Assembly: GCF_007860105.1 (NCBI RefSeq)
Contig: NZ_SJPU01000002.1
Location: forward strand, 1,911,739 to 1,975,738
Direction of reading: 5' to 3'
DNA: 64,000 nt
From: Allorhodopirellula heiligendammensis
GTDB lineage: Bacteria > Planctomycetota > Planctomycetia > Pirellulales > Pirellulaceae
Shown: piece by piece, positions 9,448 through 18,578 of the stretch
Position numbering within the stretch: position 1 is the first letter of the stretch
How the letters are laid out: each line of letters opens with the position of its first letter
Made by a program: the position numbers and the translations under genes
Notes under the pieces: generated by a model
The model's database searches: none
Told to the model about the DNA's origin: nothing
Seen by the model: only the letters and a program-made list of their open reading frames with translations

Positions 9448-10172
9448 GCGACTTGTTGTGTCATGTGGGGCGTCCCTGCCGAGGCGGATTCGACCATCTC
9501 GCGACAACTGGCGACCCAGGTCTTCACACGTCGCAGACTGGGGACGCTGCGGTGACCGATCAGTTTGCTGCCACGACTGCTCAGTGAAAAGCGTTCGAGA
9601 TCGCGATGCAGTTGAGCGGCGGATTCGCGGGCGAGACTGGCAACGCTGCGACGATGGATCGCCACGAGCAGGAGGGCGTCGCGGGGCATCATCGACTCGA
9701 TGCCCAGGGCTAGCTTGATCGCCGCCCGGTAACGCCGGATGGCGCGTTCGGCTCGTTGTGGGTTGCGAAAAGTCGCTGCGACCTTGCTGAGATCGCTGTA
9801 GATCAAATCGCCCGCGGTCTGGATGCCGACCGCTGCGAGCTGGCGACAACGTGGCGGTGGGCAAATATTCAGGTGCTCCAGTCGCATCGCTAATAGACGG
9901 GCGCGGTGGGATGCCAGGCTGGACTCGTGCGGAGTCAGGACCATGCTGCGACGACTTGGCTTGCGTCGCCGCTGCGGCCCTGGCATGGGATGATCCGCTG
10001 GAGCTGGATCGAGCTCGACGCTCGGCGCCACAGCGACGCAGGAATCGGCCGATCGCAAGGCGGTGAGTGTCGTGGGCGGGGCGGAGATTTCTGGCAGATT
10101 GACCAGGAAGACCACGTCTTCGCTGCCGCCGCGTTTGGTGGCAGACACCAAACGTTTGAAAAACTCGAACAT
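9444..10172 (-). CDS. DUF4332-like helix-hairpin-helix protein
   Basis: The 242-residue basic protein has a disordered Pro/Arg-rich middle (about residues 55-85) and a C-terminal half resembling DUF4332 helix-hairpin-helix repeats, with RQLAAVGIQTAGDLIYSD as the clearest unit. Such domains bind DNA or act as structural modules; a specific role is not known. The ATG at 10172 is chosen because AGGAG lies 9 nt upstream, whereas the longer form starting at 10310 would run into the pepT coding region. It is 77 bp downstream of pepT on the same strand. Confidence 0.7.
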   Translation of the reverse strand: MFEFFKRLVSATKRGGSEDVVFLVNLPEISAPPTTLTALRSADSCVAVAPSVELDPAPADHPMPGPQRRRKPSRRSMVLTPHESSLASHRARLLAMRLEHLNICPPPRCRQLAAVGIQTAGDLIYSDLSKVAATFRNPQRAERAIRRYRAAIKLALGIESMMPRDALLLVAIHRRSVASLARESAAQLHRDLERFSLSSRGSKLIGHRSVPSLRRVKTWVASCREMVESASAGTPHMTQQVA

Positions 10173-10249
10173 GTGAAAAGACTCCTGGGAGAAGAAGCAT
10201 CCGAGACATGTCCGCGATAGCAAGTCGGCGGGGGGCACGACTAGGCCAA

Positions 10250-11515
10250 TTAGGAGCGTTTTTCTCCCCACAATCTCAACAATTCGATCAAATGTTTCGT
10301 CGCATCGCACATTTCATTCAAGTTTGCGAACTCGAGGACGCTGTGAATATTGTGCTGCCCGCTGGATAAGTTCGGCGTCGGCAGCCCTTTCTCGGTCAAC
10401 TGGCTACCGTCGGTGCCGCCACGAACAATCTCGCGAGTACAACTGACGCCAATATTTGAGAAGGCCCTCTCGGCCAGCGACACGGCTTCGGGTAGCCGCT
10501 CGAGTCCCTCGCGAAGATTGCGGTACTGCTTTCGCACAGCACATTGCACCCGCGTCCCAGATATGTCTGCTGCTGCGGCTTCAGCGAGTTGTTGCACGCG
10601 GTGAGCGTATTGGGCGAGTTGCTCGGTATCAAAGGAACGCAATATTAACTCCACGCGAGTGGCTCCGACACCGCCGTGAATGTCGTGCACGTGAATGAAA
10701 CCGTCGCGGCCTTCGGTTGTTTCGGGGGTCTCGCTGGCAATGGGTAATGACTCCACGAATCTCGCCGCCGCGCGAGTGGAATTCACCATCCGGTCTTTCG
10801 CGATCGCGGGGTGGATATTGTGACCAGTGAACGTCACCGTGACCGCGTCGGCAGAGAACGTCTCCACGTCGATTTGTCCGCGCCCCCCACCATCGATGGT
10901 ATAAGCGACCGTGGCGGCGAGTTGCGTTAAATCAACCTTATCGGTGCCGTGGCCGATCTCCTCGTCGCAGGTCATCACCACGCGCAGCGGGCCGTGCGGG
11001 ATTTCGGGATGCTCCATCAACGTGTGGGCGGCTTCCATGATGATTGCGACCCCCGCTTTGTCGTCACCGCCGAGCAGGGTTGTACCGTCGGTCGTGATCA
11101 GAGTATCACCGACCATCTGTTCTAATTCGACGCAGTTGGCCACGGCGATTACGGCACCATTGGGCAGAGCAATATCACCGCCGGCATAGTTCTCGATGAC
11201 TTGCGGGTGAACGCTGTCGCTTGGAGCCTCGGGTGAGGTATCCAGATGGGCGACAGCAGCCACGACAGGCACATCGCCAGCAATGGTTGCGGGGACTGTC
11301 GCGATCACTAAACCGTCGCAAGTGAGCTCCACACCCTCAATGCCCATCGCGGTTAACTCGTCGGCGAGGAGTTTCCCCAATACGAGTTGCTTGGCGCTGC
11401 TCGGGTAGGTTTGCGACTGGGGATCCGCAGCAGTATCGAGTCGGACATACCGAAGAAATCGGTCGAGCAAGCGGTCGGAGCGGAGTCGAAGGTCAGTGAT
11501 GGACGTAGCCGGCAT
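10250..11515 (-). CDS. pepT: peptidase T (tripeptide aminopeptidase)
   Basis: This 421-residue M20-family metallopeptidase removes the N-terminal residue from tripeptides in the cytoplasm. Dinuclear zinc-site motifs are visible: AHLDTSPEAP near residue 88, LGGDDKAG near 149 and TCDEEIGHG near 182. It also has the PepT-specific TIDGGGRGQIDVETFSAD and the C-terminal GGTDGSQLTEKGLPTPNLSS followed by GQHNIHS. Length and motif order match the family. No Shine-Dalgarno is obvious before the ATG. Confidence 0.95.
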   Translation of the reverse strand: MPATSITDLRLRSDRLLDRFLRYVRLDTAADPQSQTYPSSAKQLVLGKLLADELTAMGIEGVELTCDGLVIATVPATIAGDVPVVAAVAHLDTSPEAPSDSVHPQVIENYAGGDIALPNGAVIAVANCVELEQMVGDTLITTDGTTLLGGDDKAGVAIIMEAAHTLMEHPEIPHGPLRVVMTCDEEIGHGTDKVDLTQLAATVAYTIDGGGRGQIDVETFSADAVTVTFTGHNIHPAIAKDRMVNSTRAAARFVESLPIASETPETTEGRDGFIHVHDIHGGVGATRVELILRSFDTEQLAQYAHRVQQLAEAAAADISGTRVQCAVRKQYRNLREGLERLPEAVSLAERAFSNIGVSCTREIVRGGTDGSQLTEKGLPTPNLSSGQHNIHSVLEFANLNEMCDATKHLIELLRLWGEKRS

Positions 11516-11621
11516 GGTCGGATTCGCGGTCGCGAGAACTAAGAATGGGGCGTGGTAATGCTCTCTTGCCAGACGCAGAGGTTATGTGACTTCCGGTCCG
11601 ATGAGCTAACCGTTTCGTTGT

Positions 11622-11653
11622 ACCGCTCCGCTCAGCAAAGCGGAGGGAGCGGT
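11622..11653. terminator. GC-rich imperfect hairpin downstream of sucB
   Basis: ACCGCT and CCGCT on the left pair with AGCGG and AGCGGT on the right, with a 4-nt bulge and a six-base loop. It lies about 40 bp past the sucB stop. No T-run follows, so termination is only a guess. Confidence 0.3.
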
Positions 11654-11691
11654 TAAGACACGATCGTATATCACTAGTCAACAGACGCCGC

Positions 11692-13071
11692 TCAAACCTC
11701 GAGGAACAACCGTGATGGGTCTTCGACCATATCTTTGATCGCGACTAAGAAACCGACTGCTTCGCGTCCGTCGACGATCCGGTGATCGTACGTCAACGCG
11801 ATGTACATCATCGGTCGGATCACGACTTGGCCATCCTCGGCAACCGGGCGCTCTTGGATCGAATGCAATCCGAGAATACCGCTCTGCGGCGGGTTGACGA
11901 TGGGGGTGCTCAGCAGCGACCCGTAGATGCCGCCATTGCTGATTGTGAATGTGCCGCCCATCAAATCGCTCGGCTGCAGTCGGTTCTCGCCCGCCAGGCG
12001 GGCATACTCCGCGATCGAGCCTTCAATTTGCGAGAATGACATCCGCTCGACATTTCGCAGCACGGGAACGACAAGTCCTTTGCCGCCGCCGATTGCGATG
12101 CCGATGTCCTGGTAGTTTTTGTAGACCATCGCATCGCCGCGAATTTCCGCATTGACGGCAGGGAAGCGTCGCAATGCCTCGACGGCCGCCTTGGCGAAAA
12201 ATGACATGAAGCCGAGCTTGACACCGTGCTTTTTGGCAAAGGCATCTTTGTACTTGCTGCGGATTTGCATCACCGGTTGCATATTGATTTCGTTGAACGT
12301 CGTCAACAATGCTGCGGTTTGCTGTGCCTGGACGAGACGTGATGCAATGGTCCGCCGCAGCATGCTCATCGGTTTGACTTCTTCGCTGCGATACGCACCT
12401 TCGGTGATTAACGAGTGCGACTCGTAGGAAGGTGTCGGGGCCGAGACGGCTGGCGGTGCCGGCTGGTTCGGGGCCGGAGCGGACTGCTGAGCAGGGGCAG
12501 CGGGTTGCTGCGACCGAGCGGACCCGCTGCGAACGTACGCGAGCACGTCCTCTTTGAGCAGACGACCGCCCGGTCCGGTCGCGGGCACGTCGGAAGCGTT
12601 GAGTTGGTGTTCATCGAGCAGCCGCTGGGCAGCTGGCATCACAAAACTGCTGCCCGAAGGTCGAGACGATTGTCCGGCCGCAGCACGCTGAGGGGAAGCC
12701 GAGCCGCTGCTGGGAGACGCTTGAGTAGGGGCAGGACTGGACGCTGAGGAACCTTGGTTCTGCTCGGATGGTTTCGATGCCGGTGCGGGCGACGACTTGG
12801 AGTCGTTGCCAGCGGAGTCTGGTCGCTCGCCGGTGCGGATACTCGCGATCTGCTCACCGACGGCGGAGAATTCTTCGGATTGTTTCAGGATGTCGGTGAG
12901 ATAGCCGCTAGCGGGGGCGGGGATTTGGACGGATGCCTTCTCGGTTTCGATTTCGACGAGATCTTCGCCGCTTTCGACCCAATCGCCATCATTTTTTAGC
13001 CAGGTCCCAATTTGGACTTCGCTGATCGACTCGCCGACGGTCGGGACTTCGACTGGGATGATTTCGCTCAC
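11692..13071 (-). CDS. sucB: 2-oxoglutarate dehydrogenase E2 (dihydrolipoyl succinyltransferase)
   Basis: The 459-residue E2 subunit transfers succinyl groups from lipoate to CoA in the TCA cycle. An N-terminal lipoyl domain has the lipoylated lysine in IETEKAS (K45). A long Ser/Pro/Ala/Gln linker leads to a peripheral-subunit-binding domain ([19 protein letters not shown], about 145-182). The catalytic acyltransferase domain ends with [11 protein letters not shown], which carries the HxxxDG catalytic His and Asp, and [18 protein letters not shown]. The start is GTG. The E1 and E3 genes are not in the window. Confidence 0.95.
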   Translation of the reverse strand: MSEIIPVEVPTVGESISEVQIGTWLKNDGDWVESGEDLVEIETEKASVQIPAPASGYLTDILKQSEEFSAVGEQIASIRTGERPDSAGNDSKSSPAPASKPSEQNQGSSASSPAPTQASPSSGSASPQRAAAGQSSRPSGSSFVMPAAQRLLDEHQLNASDVPATGPGGRLLKEDVLAYVRSGSARSQQPAAPAQQSAPAPNQPAPPAVSAPTPSYESHSLITEGAYRSEEVKPMSMLRRTIASRLVQAQQTAALLTTFNEINMQPVMQIRSKYKDAFAKKHGVKLGFMSFFAKAAVEALRRFPAVNAEIRGDAMVYKNYQDIGIAIGGGKGLVVPVLRNVERMSFSQIEGSIAEYARLAGENRLQPSDLMGGTFTISNGGIYGSLLSTPIVNPPQSGILGLHSIQERPVAEDGQVVIRPMMYIALTYDHRIVDGREAVGFLVAIKDMVEDPSRLFLEV

Positions 13072-13274
13072 GGGAAACGTCTTCTACCAAAAAGGAAAAT
13101 GCGAGGGCTCGTTACGACGCCCCTAGGATAACGATCGTCCGCCTAGCTGTCAGTGTACCGGAGGGCAAAGAGTTTTTTTAGAGGAATTTGATTGCACGGA
13201 CTGGGCCGATTGAACCGATAAATAGGTGGAAACCGTTGAGTAACATTGTTCTCTCCACCTACCCACCCCATCTC

Positions 13275-14504
13275 ATGTCCAGTGAATCCAGTGGAGGCCA
13301 CCCGTTTCAGGCCGGGCTGATCGTGCTGTGCCTGGTCGGCGGCGGGTGGTATTTTTTTCGCAACTATGATGTCGACGGTCTCGACGGCATCTCGATCATG
13401 GCCAAGCAGTCTGGTCAGCAGAAGTCGCGGATCGAGGACATGGGCGAGCCGTTTACGTTCGCATCGTCGTCCACCGGCGACGCGAAGACCGCCGATGCTT
13501 CCAAAACACCTTCCACCGCCTCCACCAGCGGAGGCAATTGGTTCACGAGTAAAATTAAGTCGTTGGTCTCGACCGCGTACCCCGACTACGAAGTCGACCC
13601 CATCATCTCCAGCCCCAGTGATCAGCACCCCCAGCAATCCAGTCCCGGAGCATTGGGCGGATCGCGGCATACTCCTGAGCATCTTCGCATTGCGTCGTGG
13701 GCCCTCGATGGTTTCGGTCCCACGAAACTCGCCAGCGATCTGGCGCGGGCAAATTTGGTGCGTGTCGTCCGCCAATTCGATGTGATCGCGCTGCAGCAAG
13801 TCTCGTCGCGGCAGATGGATCTCGTTCCTCGGATGGTCGACGCCATCAACGAAAGTTCCCTTGGAGGAGGCGGCCCGCTCTACGATTACGTGATCGGCCC
13901 CCCCACCGGTCCACAAGCTCATAGCGAGCTGATGGTCATTCTGTTCAATCCCGCGCGGGTACGCGTCGATCGGACGCAAACCTATACGATCGCCGATCCA
14001 GATAACCAGCTTACCTACGATCCGTTGGTCGCGTGGTTTCGTGCCGCTGAGCCGAGTGTCGACGAAGCGTGGACGTTCAGCTTGGTAAACGTGCGCATCG
14101 AATTGTCTCACGCGCCACAGGAAGTTGCGTTGATGGCGCAGCTCTTCAAATCGGTTCGCGAGGATGGACGAGGGGAGGATGATGTGATCGTCGCCGGATT
14201 GCTCCAGGCAGACGACGCATATCTACTGCCCGTGATCGCCGGTGAAAAGATCCAAGCCGCGGTCACGAGCACGCCGACGGATATCTATGGCCGTCATCAA
14301 ACCAGCAATGTTCTCTACGATCGCAGCACGACGGCCGAAGCGATTGGTCGCGGCGGCGTCTATGACTTCCTGCGTGTCTACAATCTCAGCGTGGCCCAAG
14401 CCCAGGCAGTCTCGAGTTATCTGCCAGTCTACGCCGAGTTCACGCCTCGAGAAGGCTCGCCCCACATGCATCAGGCTGCTGCACCTTCGACCCTGCCGCG
14501 TTGA
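13275..14504 (+). CDS. endonuclease/exonuclease/phosphatase-fold protein with degenerate active site
   Basis: The 409-residue protein has an N-terminal membrane anchor or signal (about 12-30), a Ser/Thr/Pro-rich linker and a C-terminal DNase-I-like EEP fold (about 135-395). The fold is supported by LRIASWALDGFG, a DVIALQQVSSRQMD strand, DYVIGPP, SELMVILFNPARV, TSNVLYDRS and a final SYLPVYAEF. Residues that are catalytic in the EEP family appear replaced: Q in ALQQV where ALQEV is usual, GLLQAD where a GDFN-type Asp-Asn pair is expected, and SSY where SDH is expected. It is probably a non-catalytic fold member. The ATG at 13275 is preferred to a TTG at 13188. Confidence 0.75.
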   Translation: MSSESSGGHPFQAGLIVLCLVGGGWYFFRNYDVDGLDGISIMAKQSGQQKSRIEDMGEPFTFASSSTGDAKTADASKTPSTASTSGGNWFTSKIKSLVSTAYPDYEVDPIISSPSDQHPQQSSPGALGGSRHTPEHLRIASWALDGFGPTKLASDLARANLVRVVRQFDVIALQQVSSRQMDLVPRMVDAINESSLGGGGPLYDYVIGPPTGPQAHSELMVILFNPARVRVDRTQTYTIADPDNQLTYDPLVAWFRAAEPSVDEAWTFSLVNVRIELSHAPQEVALMAQLFKSVREDGRGEDDVIVAGLLQADDAYLLPVIAGEKIQAAVTSTPTDIYGRHQTSNVLYDRSTTAEAIGRGGVYDFLRVYNLSVAQAQAVSSYLPVYAEFTPREGSPHMHQAAAPSTLPR

Positions 14505-14550
14505 CCGTGCGTCATGATGCTCGTAAGACGTTATCAGCGCCAGCGACGCT

Positions 14551-15720
14551 TTAATTCGGCAATTCCCAGGAGGCTAAACGCAATTGCGCATTGGCGTTCC
14601 CTGCCAATCGCTCGTACCACACCGTGACCAGTTTGCCAGGGGATACTTCGGCGGTGGAGGGATACCCAACGTCACCCGATGTGGCGTCGCCAGAGACTAT
14701 CATGGGAGCAGACCACGTTCGGCCATGGTCGTCGCTAATGCGGGCTTGATTACCCAGCGGCGCGCGGCGATGACCGTAAGTCATGAGCAATCGATCGTCG
14801 GACAAGCGTAGTAGATGGGAGGGCAGCCCCCACACACCGATGGAATACGGTGTCGCCCAGGTCTTGCCGTGGTCAGTGCTGTGGGTTTGTAGCGTCTCGT
14901 TTTGGTTGGCCGCATTGTGGTTTCGAATATGCACAATGAGTCGACCATCAGCAGCTTCGACCGCGTGGAGTTCGTGATACTGTGATGGATCGTCACCTGG
15001 ACGTGTGGGAAGTTCCTCCAGCGGTGTCCAGGTGCGTCCATCATCGCTGGAGCGACATGTGCCGACGCTCCGTGGAGAGTCCCACAGGGCGACACCGGCA
15101 TAGAACAATGTCCCATCGCTTAGCTGAATAGGCCCATGGGGGCTGTTCAGCGGCACGCGATAGGCTGGTGACCAATTCAATCCGCCATCCTCGGAACGCA
15201 GCATCCAACAGCCTCGATGTTTCTCATGCTCGCCTGCCGGTAGACGGCGTTGAACGGCCTGCCACTTGGCGAGCTGTTGCGCCGGCATCGACGGCTTGTC
15301 GCTTGCCGCAGTGGCGAGCGCTGTTTGCAGTCGGGGCTCATATGCCAACGACGAAAATGTGCTGACTAACAATGTGCCTTGATCGGTTTCGACGATCCCT
15401 GCATCACGGTCGTCTATCGGTCCGTCGAGAATTGTCCGTTCATAACTCCAGGATTCCCCGGTATCTCGAGACCGCATCAAGTCCACCCGGCCAAACGGGC
15501 AGACATGGGATTCACGTCCGCCCGAACAAACGACAACGAGATCCCCGTTCGCACACCGGCAGAGTGTTGGCCAGCCATGGTATCGATCCGATTCCAAACT
15601 GATGGTGGTGATGTTGCCAACCTGGTGTCGGGATGAGTCATCACTGGCCCGTGTGATGGAGGATGCCAATAGGGTTGATGCGGATGCGGCCACGAACTGC
15701 CGGCGGGAGAGGTCGGACAT
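14551..15720 (-). CDS. sialidase-like BNR/Asp-box repeat protein
   Basis: The 389-residue exported protein has a Tat-type leader (SRRQFVAASASTLL, residues 5-18) and a six-bladed-propeller signature with at least five Asp boxes: SRDTGESW, SEDGGLNW, SSDDGRTW, STDHGKTW and SDDHGRTW. It belongs to the exo-alpha-sialidase/BNR group. Planctomycete members are presumed to act on exogenous glycans, but the sialidase catalytic Arg triad cannot be assigned by eye. The C-terminus SAEVSPGKLVTVWYER resembles other planctomycete members. No adjacent glycan-uptake genes are present. Confidence 0.85.
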   Translation of the reverse strand: MSDLSRRQFVAASASTLLASSITRASDDSSRHQVGNITTISLESDRYHGWPTLCRCANGDLVVVCSGGRESHVCPFGRVDLMRSRDTGESWSYERTILDGPIDDRDAGIVETDQGTLLVSTFSSLAYEPRLQTALATAASDKPSMPAQQLAKWQAVQRRLPAGEHEKHRGCWMLRSEDGGLNWSPAYRVPLNSPHGPIQLSDGTLFYAGVALWDSPRSVGTCRSSDDGRTWTPLEELPTRPGDDPSQYHELHAVEAADGRLIVHIRNHNAANQNETLQTHSTDHGKTWATPYSIGVWGLPSHLLRLSDDRLLMTYGHRRAPLGNQARISDDHGRTWSAPMIVSGDATSGDVGYPSTAEVSPGKLVTVWYERLAGNANAQLRLASWELPN

Positions 15721-15919
15721 TGAATTGCCAGGGGGGAGGGAATACGGTGGTGTCGCGTACCCGATGGGCCGCGTTTTTCAGGTGGGTGAGGATCCGAGAA
15801 CCGGCGGGCGAACCTTTGAGTGGCTCAGGGTAAAACGCCGTTTCAGAAATCGACGTTCTATGAGCCGAGTGACTCGCTCGTCCTATAATTAAGGGTAGGT
15901 TCTCGATAAACTCGTGGGT

Positions 15920-16747
15920 ATGAATCGTACCATCATTCTTCTCGTTGGGTTGCTCACCGCGGTACCGCTCCTGTTGTACCTGCTGGCGACCACCGATCCG
16001 CCGCGCCGCGACGCTCAGGCGGATGCGATCGTGAGCAAGACGTCCCCACGCACACCGATTACGGTTTACTGCGCCGCCAGCAACCAGGCTGTAATGGAAG
16101 CGATCGTGGCAGATTATCGACGCGAGTTTGGTGGCGAGGTCTATGTCAATTATGGGCCGTCGCAGGGCTTGTTATCGCAGATCGAAATCACCCATACGGG
16201 TGATCTTTTTTTGCCCGCCGATGACAGCTACCTCACCGCAGCCCGTAACAAGTTTCTGGTGTCCGAGACGTTTTCCATCGCGACGATGCATGCGGTCATT
16301 CTCGTCAAACGAGGCAACCCGAAAGCGATCCACCGATTTGACGACTTGTTACGCGAAGATGTGAGGTTTGTGCAGGCCAATCCTGACGCGGCGGCAATTG
16401 GTAAAATCACGAAGATTGCCCTTGAACGAGTGAATCGATGGGAGGCTGCCGACGCGGCGACAACGGCCTACCGCGGCAACGTGACCGAAGCGGCTGCTGA
16501 TGTGGCGGTCGGCTCGGCAGATGCCGCCATCGTCTACGACTGCGTGCTCCACAATTACCCCAATCTCGAGTTCGTCGAGATAGCAGAATTGCAGACCGCA
16601 GTATCGAAGTTCGGAATAGGCTTGATTGCGAATTCGGAGAACATCCCCGCTGCGCGGCAGTTTGTCGACTTCGTGATTTCGCCAGCTCACGGTCTCGCTC
16701 GATACCGTGAGTATGGGTTCAGCGTGTCGCCGTCAACGCGCCCTTGA
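15920..16747 (+). CDS. ModA-like extracellular solute-binding protein, no adjacent permease
   Basis: The 275-residue protein has an N-terminal signal or anchor (about 3-24) and a periplasmic binding fold of the molybdate/sulfate ModA type. Characteristic stretches are ITVYCAASNQAVMEAIVADY, GDLFLPADDSYL, AVILVKRGNPKAIHRFDDLL and AADVAVGSADAAIVYDCVL. Family members bind oxyanions for ABC import. No permease or ATPase gene follows; the next gene is convergent. The ATG at 15920 is preferred over a GTG two codons earlier. The ligand is unproven. Confidence 0.75.
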   Translation: MNRTIILLVGLLTAVPLLLYLLATTDPPRRDAQADAIVSKTSPRTPITVYCAASNQAVMEAIVADYRREFGGEVYVNYGPSQGLLSQIEITHTGDLFLPADDSYLTAARNKFLVSETFSIATMHAVILVKRGNPKAIHRFDDLLREDVRFVQANPDAAAIGKITKIALERVNRWEAADAATTAYRGNVTEAAADVAVGSADAAIVYDCVLHNYPNLEFVEIAELQTAVSKFGIGLIANSENIPAARQFVDFVISPAHGLARYREYGFSVSPSTRP

Positions 16748-16797
16748 GATTCAGCGGACAACTCCGCGGACCGTATGATTCTCGGTTCAACGATATG

Positions 16798-17958
16798 TTA
16801 CCGTTGAGCGTCGGTCTTGTGAGGTCCGATCGCACTTCGCAGGATGGGTTCGAATACGTTCGCTTGTCGCATAAAACCAAGATCGCTGGCGTGCGATCCA
16901 TCGGTTGCCCCCTCGGCGTCGTCGCCATAAAGATGGTCGCCCGGAATGTAATGCAAATTTGCGACCCCTTTATCGACCAAGGTAGCATAGGCTGCCCGCA
17001 AGGCAGCATGATTGCGGGTGTGGTGTTCGTGGCGACTGGGCAGGATCCAGTCATTCGTGTTACGCCGGTCTTCCACCAGCACGATCGGGGTCGATGGGTG
17101 GGCTGCACGCAATTGTTCGACAAGCGGGACGCACTTTGCCGCAACGTCAGCAGGCCCCATGTTGGGCAAGCAATCGATGACGAATGCGGTGGCCTCCAGT
17201 TGCTTCAGGTAGTCACCTACCTCTTTGTCCATCCGACCATTGCCGGAAAAACCCAGGTTCACGACGGGCATGTCGAAACGACGCCCCAAAATCGCCGTGT
17301 GAACCATTCCGGGCCGACTGGCGCAGGCTCCATGCGTGATGCTGGTTCCATAAAACACAATCGGATTCGGCCGAGGGGCGAGTCCCTCGAATTCGCTCCC
17401 CGGTTCAACACCAATACTCATGAATTCGACGCCGTTGTAAAGCGGCAGATATGCGGCGTACTCTCGGTCTCCAGCGGCCAAGCCACTGACGATCTTAGTC
17501 TTGACCTCTTGCGAGTTGGGGCGTGTCACTTCGACCCACCTCCATTGGCCCTTTCCGTCGCGAGCGTACAAGTCCACGCCGCTGACCCCAGTCGCTGGCA
17601 TGTGGGCCATCGCCAAGTTTTTCTTCTTGAGTTTGTAGTGCACGTGAATGGACGGTGAGTTCGTTTTGAACCGCACCATCATCCCGGCACTGTCACGACT
17701 GAGATTCCAAACGTTCTTTGTCACCGATTGCTGAGCAGAGGCGGGCAAGCGATCAAACCATTGCTGGCGTTCTTGCTCGGGAAGAATGCGTCCCTCCAGA
17801 CCCCACTGGGTGACGTCGTACCAATCGAGCCCGTCGGCCGTCTCTTTCCTTACCTCCATCTCTGGATCAAGTTCCGAGATCGCGACGTCTTGTGCGAATG
17901 AAGATGATGCCAACAGCATGAGCAAGCTAGAGAACAAGTTTCGACAGAATGGACGCAT
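16798..17958 (-). CDS. SGNH/GDSL hydrolase with GxDLY N-terminal domain
   Basis: The 386-residue exported protein has a signal peptide (about 1-22), an N-terminal beta domain with the GVDLYARDGKGQWRWV signature, and a C-terminal SGNH esterase domain. The catalytic Ser is in FYGTSITHG, followed by the GFSGNGRMD block, an IDCLPNM block and the DGSHASDLGF Asp-His pair. All SGNH catalytic blocks appear intact. Relatives deacylate polysaccharides or glycosides. The ATG at 17958 is used because the longer form starts at a TTG. Confidence 0.88.
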   Translation of the reverse strand: MRPFCRNLFSSLLMLLASSSFAQDVAISELDPEMEVRKETADGLDWYDVTQWGLEGRILPEQERQQWFDRLPASAQQSVTKNVWNLSRDSAGMMVRFKTNSPSIHVHYKLKKKNLAMAHMPATGVSGVDLYARDGKGQWRWVEVTRPNSQEVKTKIVSGLAAGDREYAAYLPLYNGVEFMSIGVEPGSEFEGLAPRPNPIVFYGTSITHGACASRPGMVHTAILGRRFDMPVVNLGFSGNGRMDKEVGDYLKQLEATAFVIDCLPNMGPADVAAKCVPLVEQLRAAHPSTPIVLVEDRRNTNDWILPSRHEHHTRNHAALRAAYATLVDKGVANLHYIPGDHLYGDDAEGATDGSHASDLGFMRQANVFEPILRSAIGPHKTDAQR

Positions 17959-18578
17959 GGAGATTTCCGAGTTGATTGACAAAGATGCAACGGCGGGCGA
18001 CTGCCCTGCTCGGCTATGCTACTTGGGTTCGCCATGCGCGTGTTAGCCAGGGCTGCAAAATCTTCCGTCAGACCAGACAGAAAAAGCCAACCTCACAGAA
18101 GAAGCCGTCCAACGCTCGACCTGCGTTCAGGCAGACGAACCGAGTACTGTGGCTGTCCACTAATACGTTGGACGTTTACGCTACTCAGCTGCGCAAACAC
18201 GGACCCCACGCACTAGCGTGTTGAGAAAGACTATCTCGCTGGCGCCTCAGGTTCATGAATCCACAGGTTGTGAATGCCGGTACCACCAATGGGCTAATAC
18301 CACCAATGGAATCGGAAGGTACATCATTGGACTCATCCGACGGAGGCGTGCGCCGCAGGTTTTAGAGCACTCAGATTGCGCACCAGCTAGTTTCTAGGCT
18401 AACTTGGGGACATACCAGGCATGCCTCGAGGATCCAATGATTTGTACGCCGGGGACTCTTTTTTGAAATCATGCTAGATATTGGAGCCGCGCCTAGAAAA
18501 ACCTTCCCCTGTACTACGGAGCATGCTTCGGTCGGATACGCCATTGTTGGCGCATTGACGACGCATTACCGCGTTGCC
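17959..18578. other. 620-bp stretch without a supported gene
   Basis: No ORF with family features or a good start is visible. TACCACCAATGG occurs twice in direct orientation (18281-18292 and 18298-18309). The region is bounded upstream by the GDSL gene start and downstream by the di-haem protein stop, both on the minus strand. It should contain the GDSL promoter, but none stands out. Confidence 0.5.

Noticed and set aside
9337-10209. 290-codon minus frame overlapping the helix-hairpin-helix gene
   Set aside because: It is Arg/Ser/Pro-rich, out of frame with the supported gene, and has no Shine-Dalgarno.
13143-14111. Antisense open frame under the EEP-fold gene
   Set aside because: It is a shadow of the plus-strand gene with no start context or family features.
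16744-17658. 304-codon plus-strand frame opposite the GDSL hydrolase
   Set aside because: It overlaps the SGNH catalytic blocks of a clear gene on the other strand.
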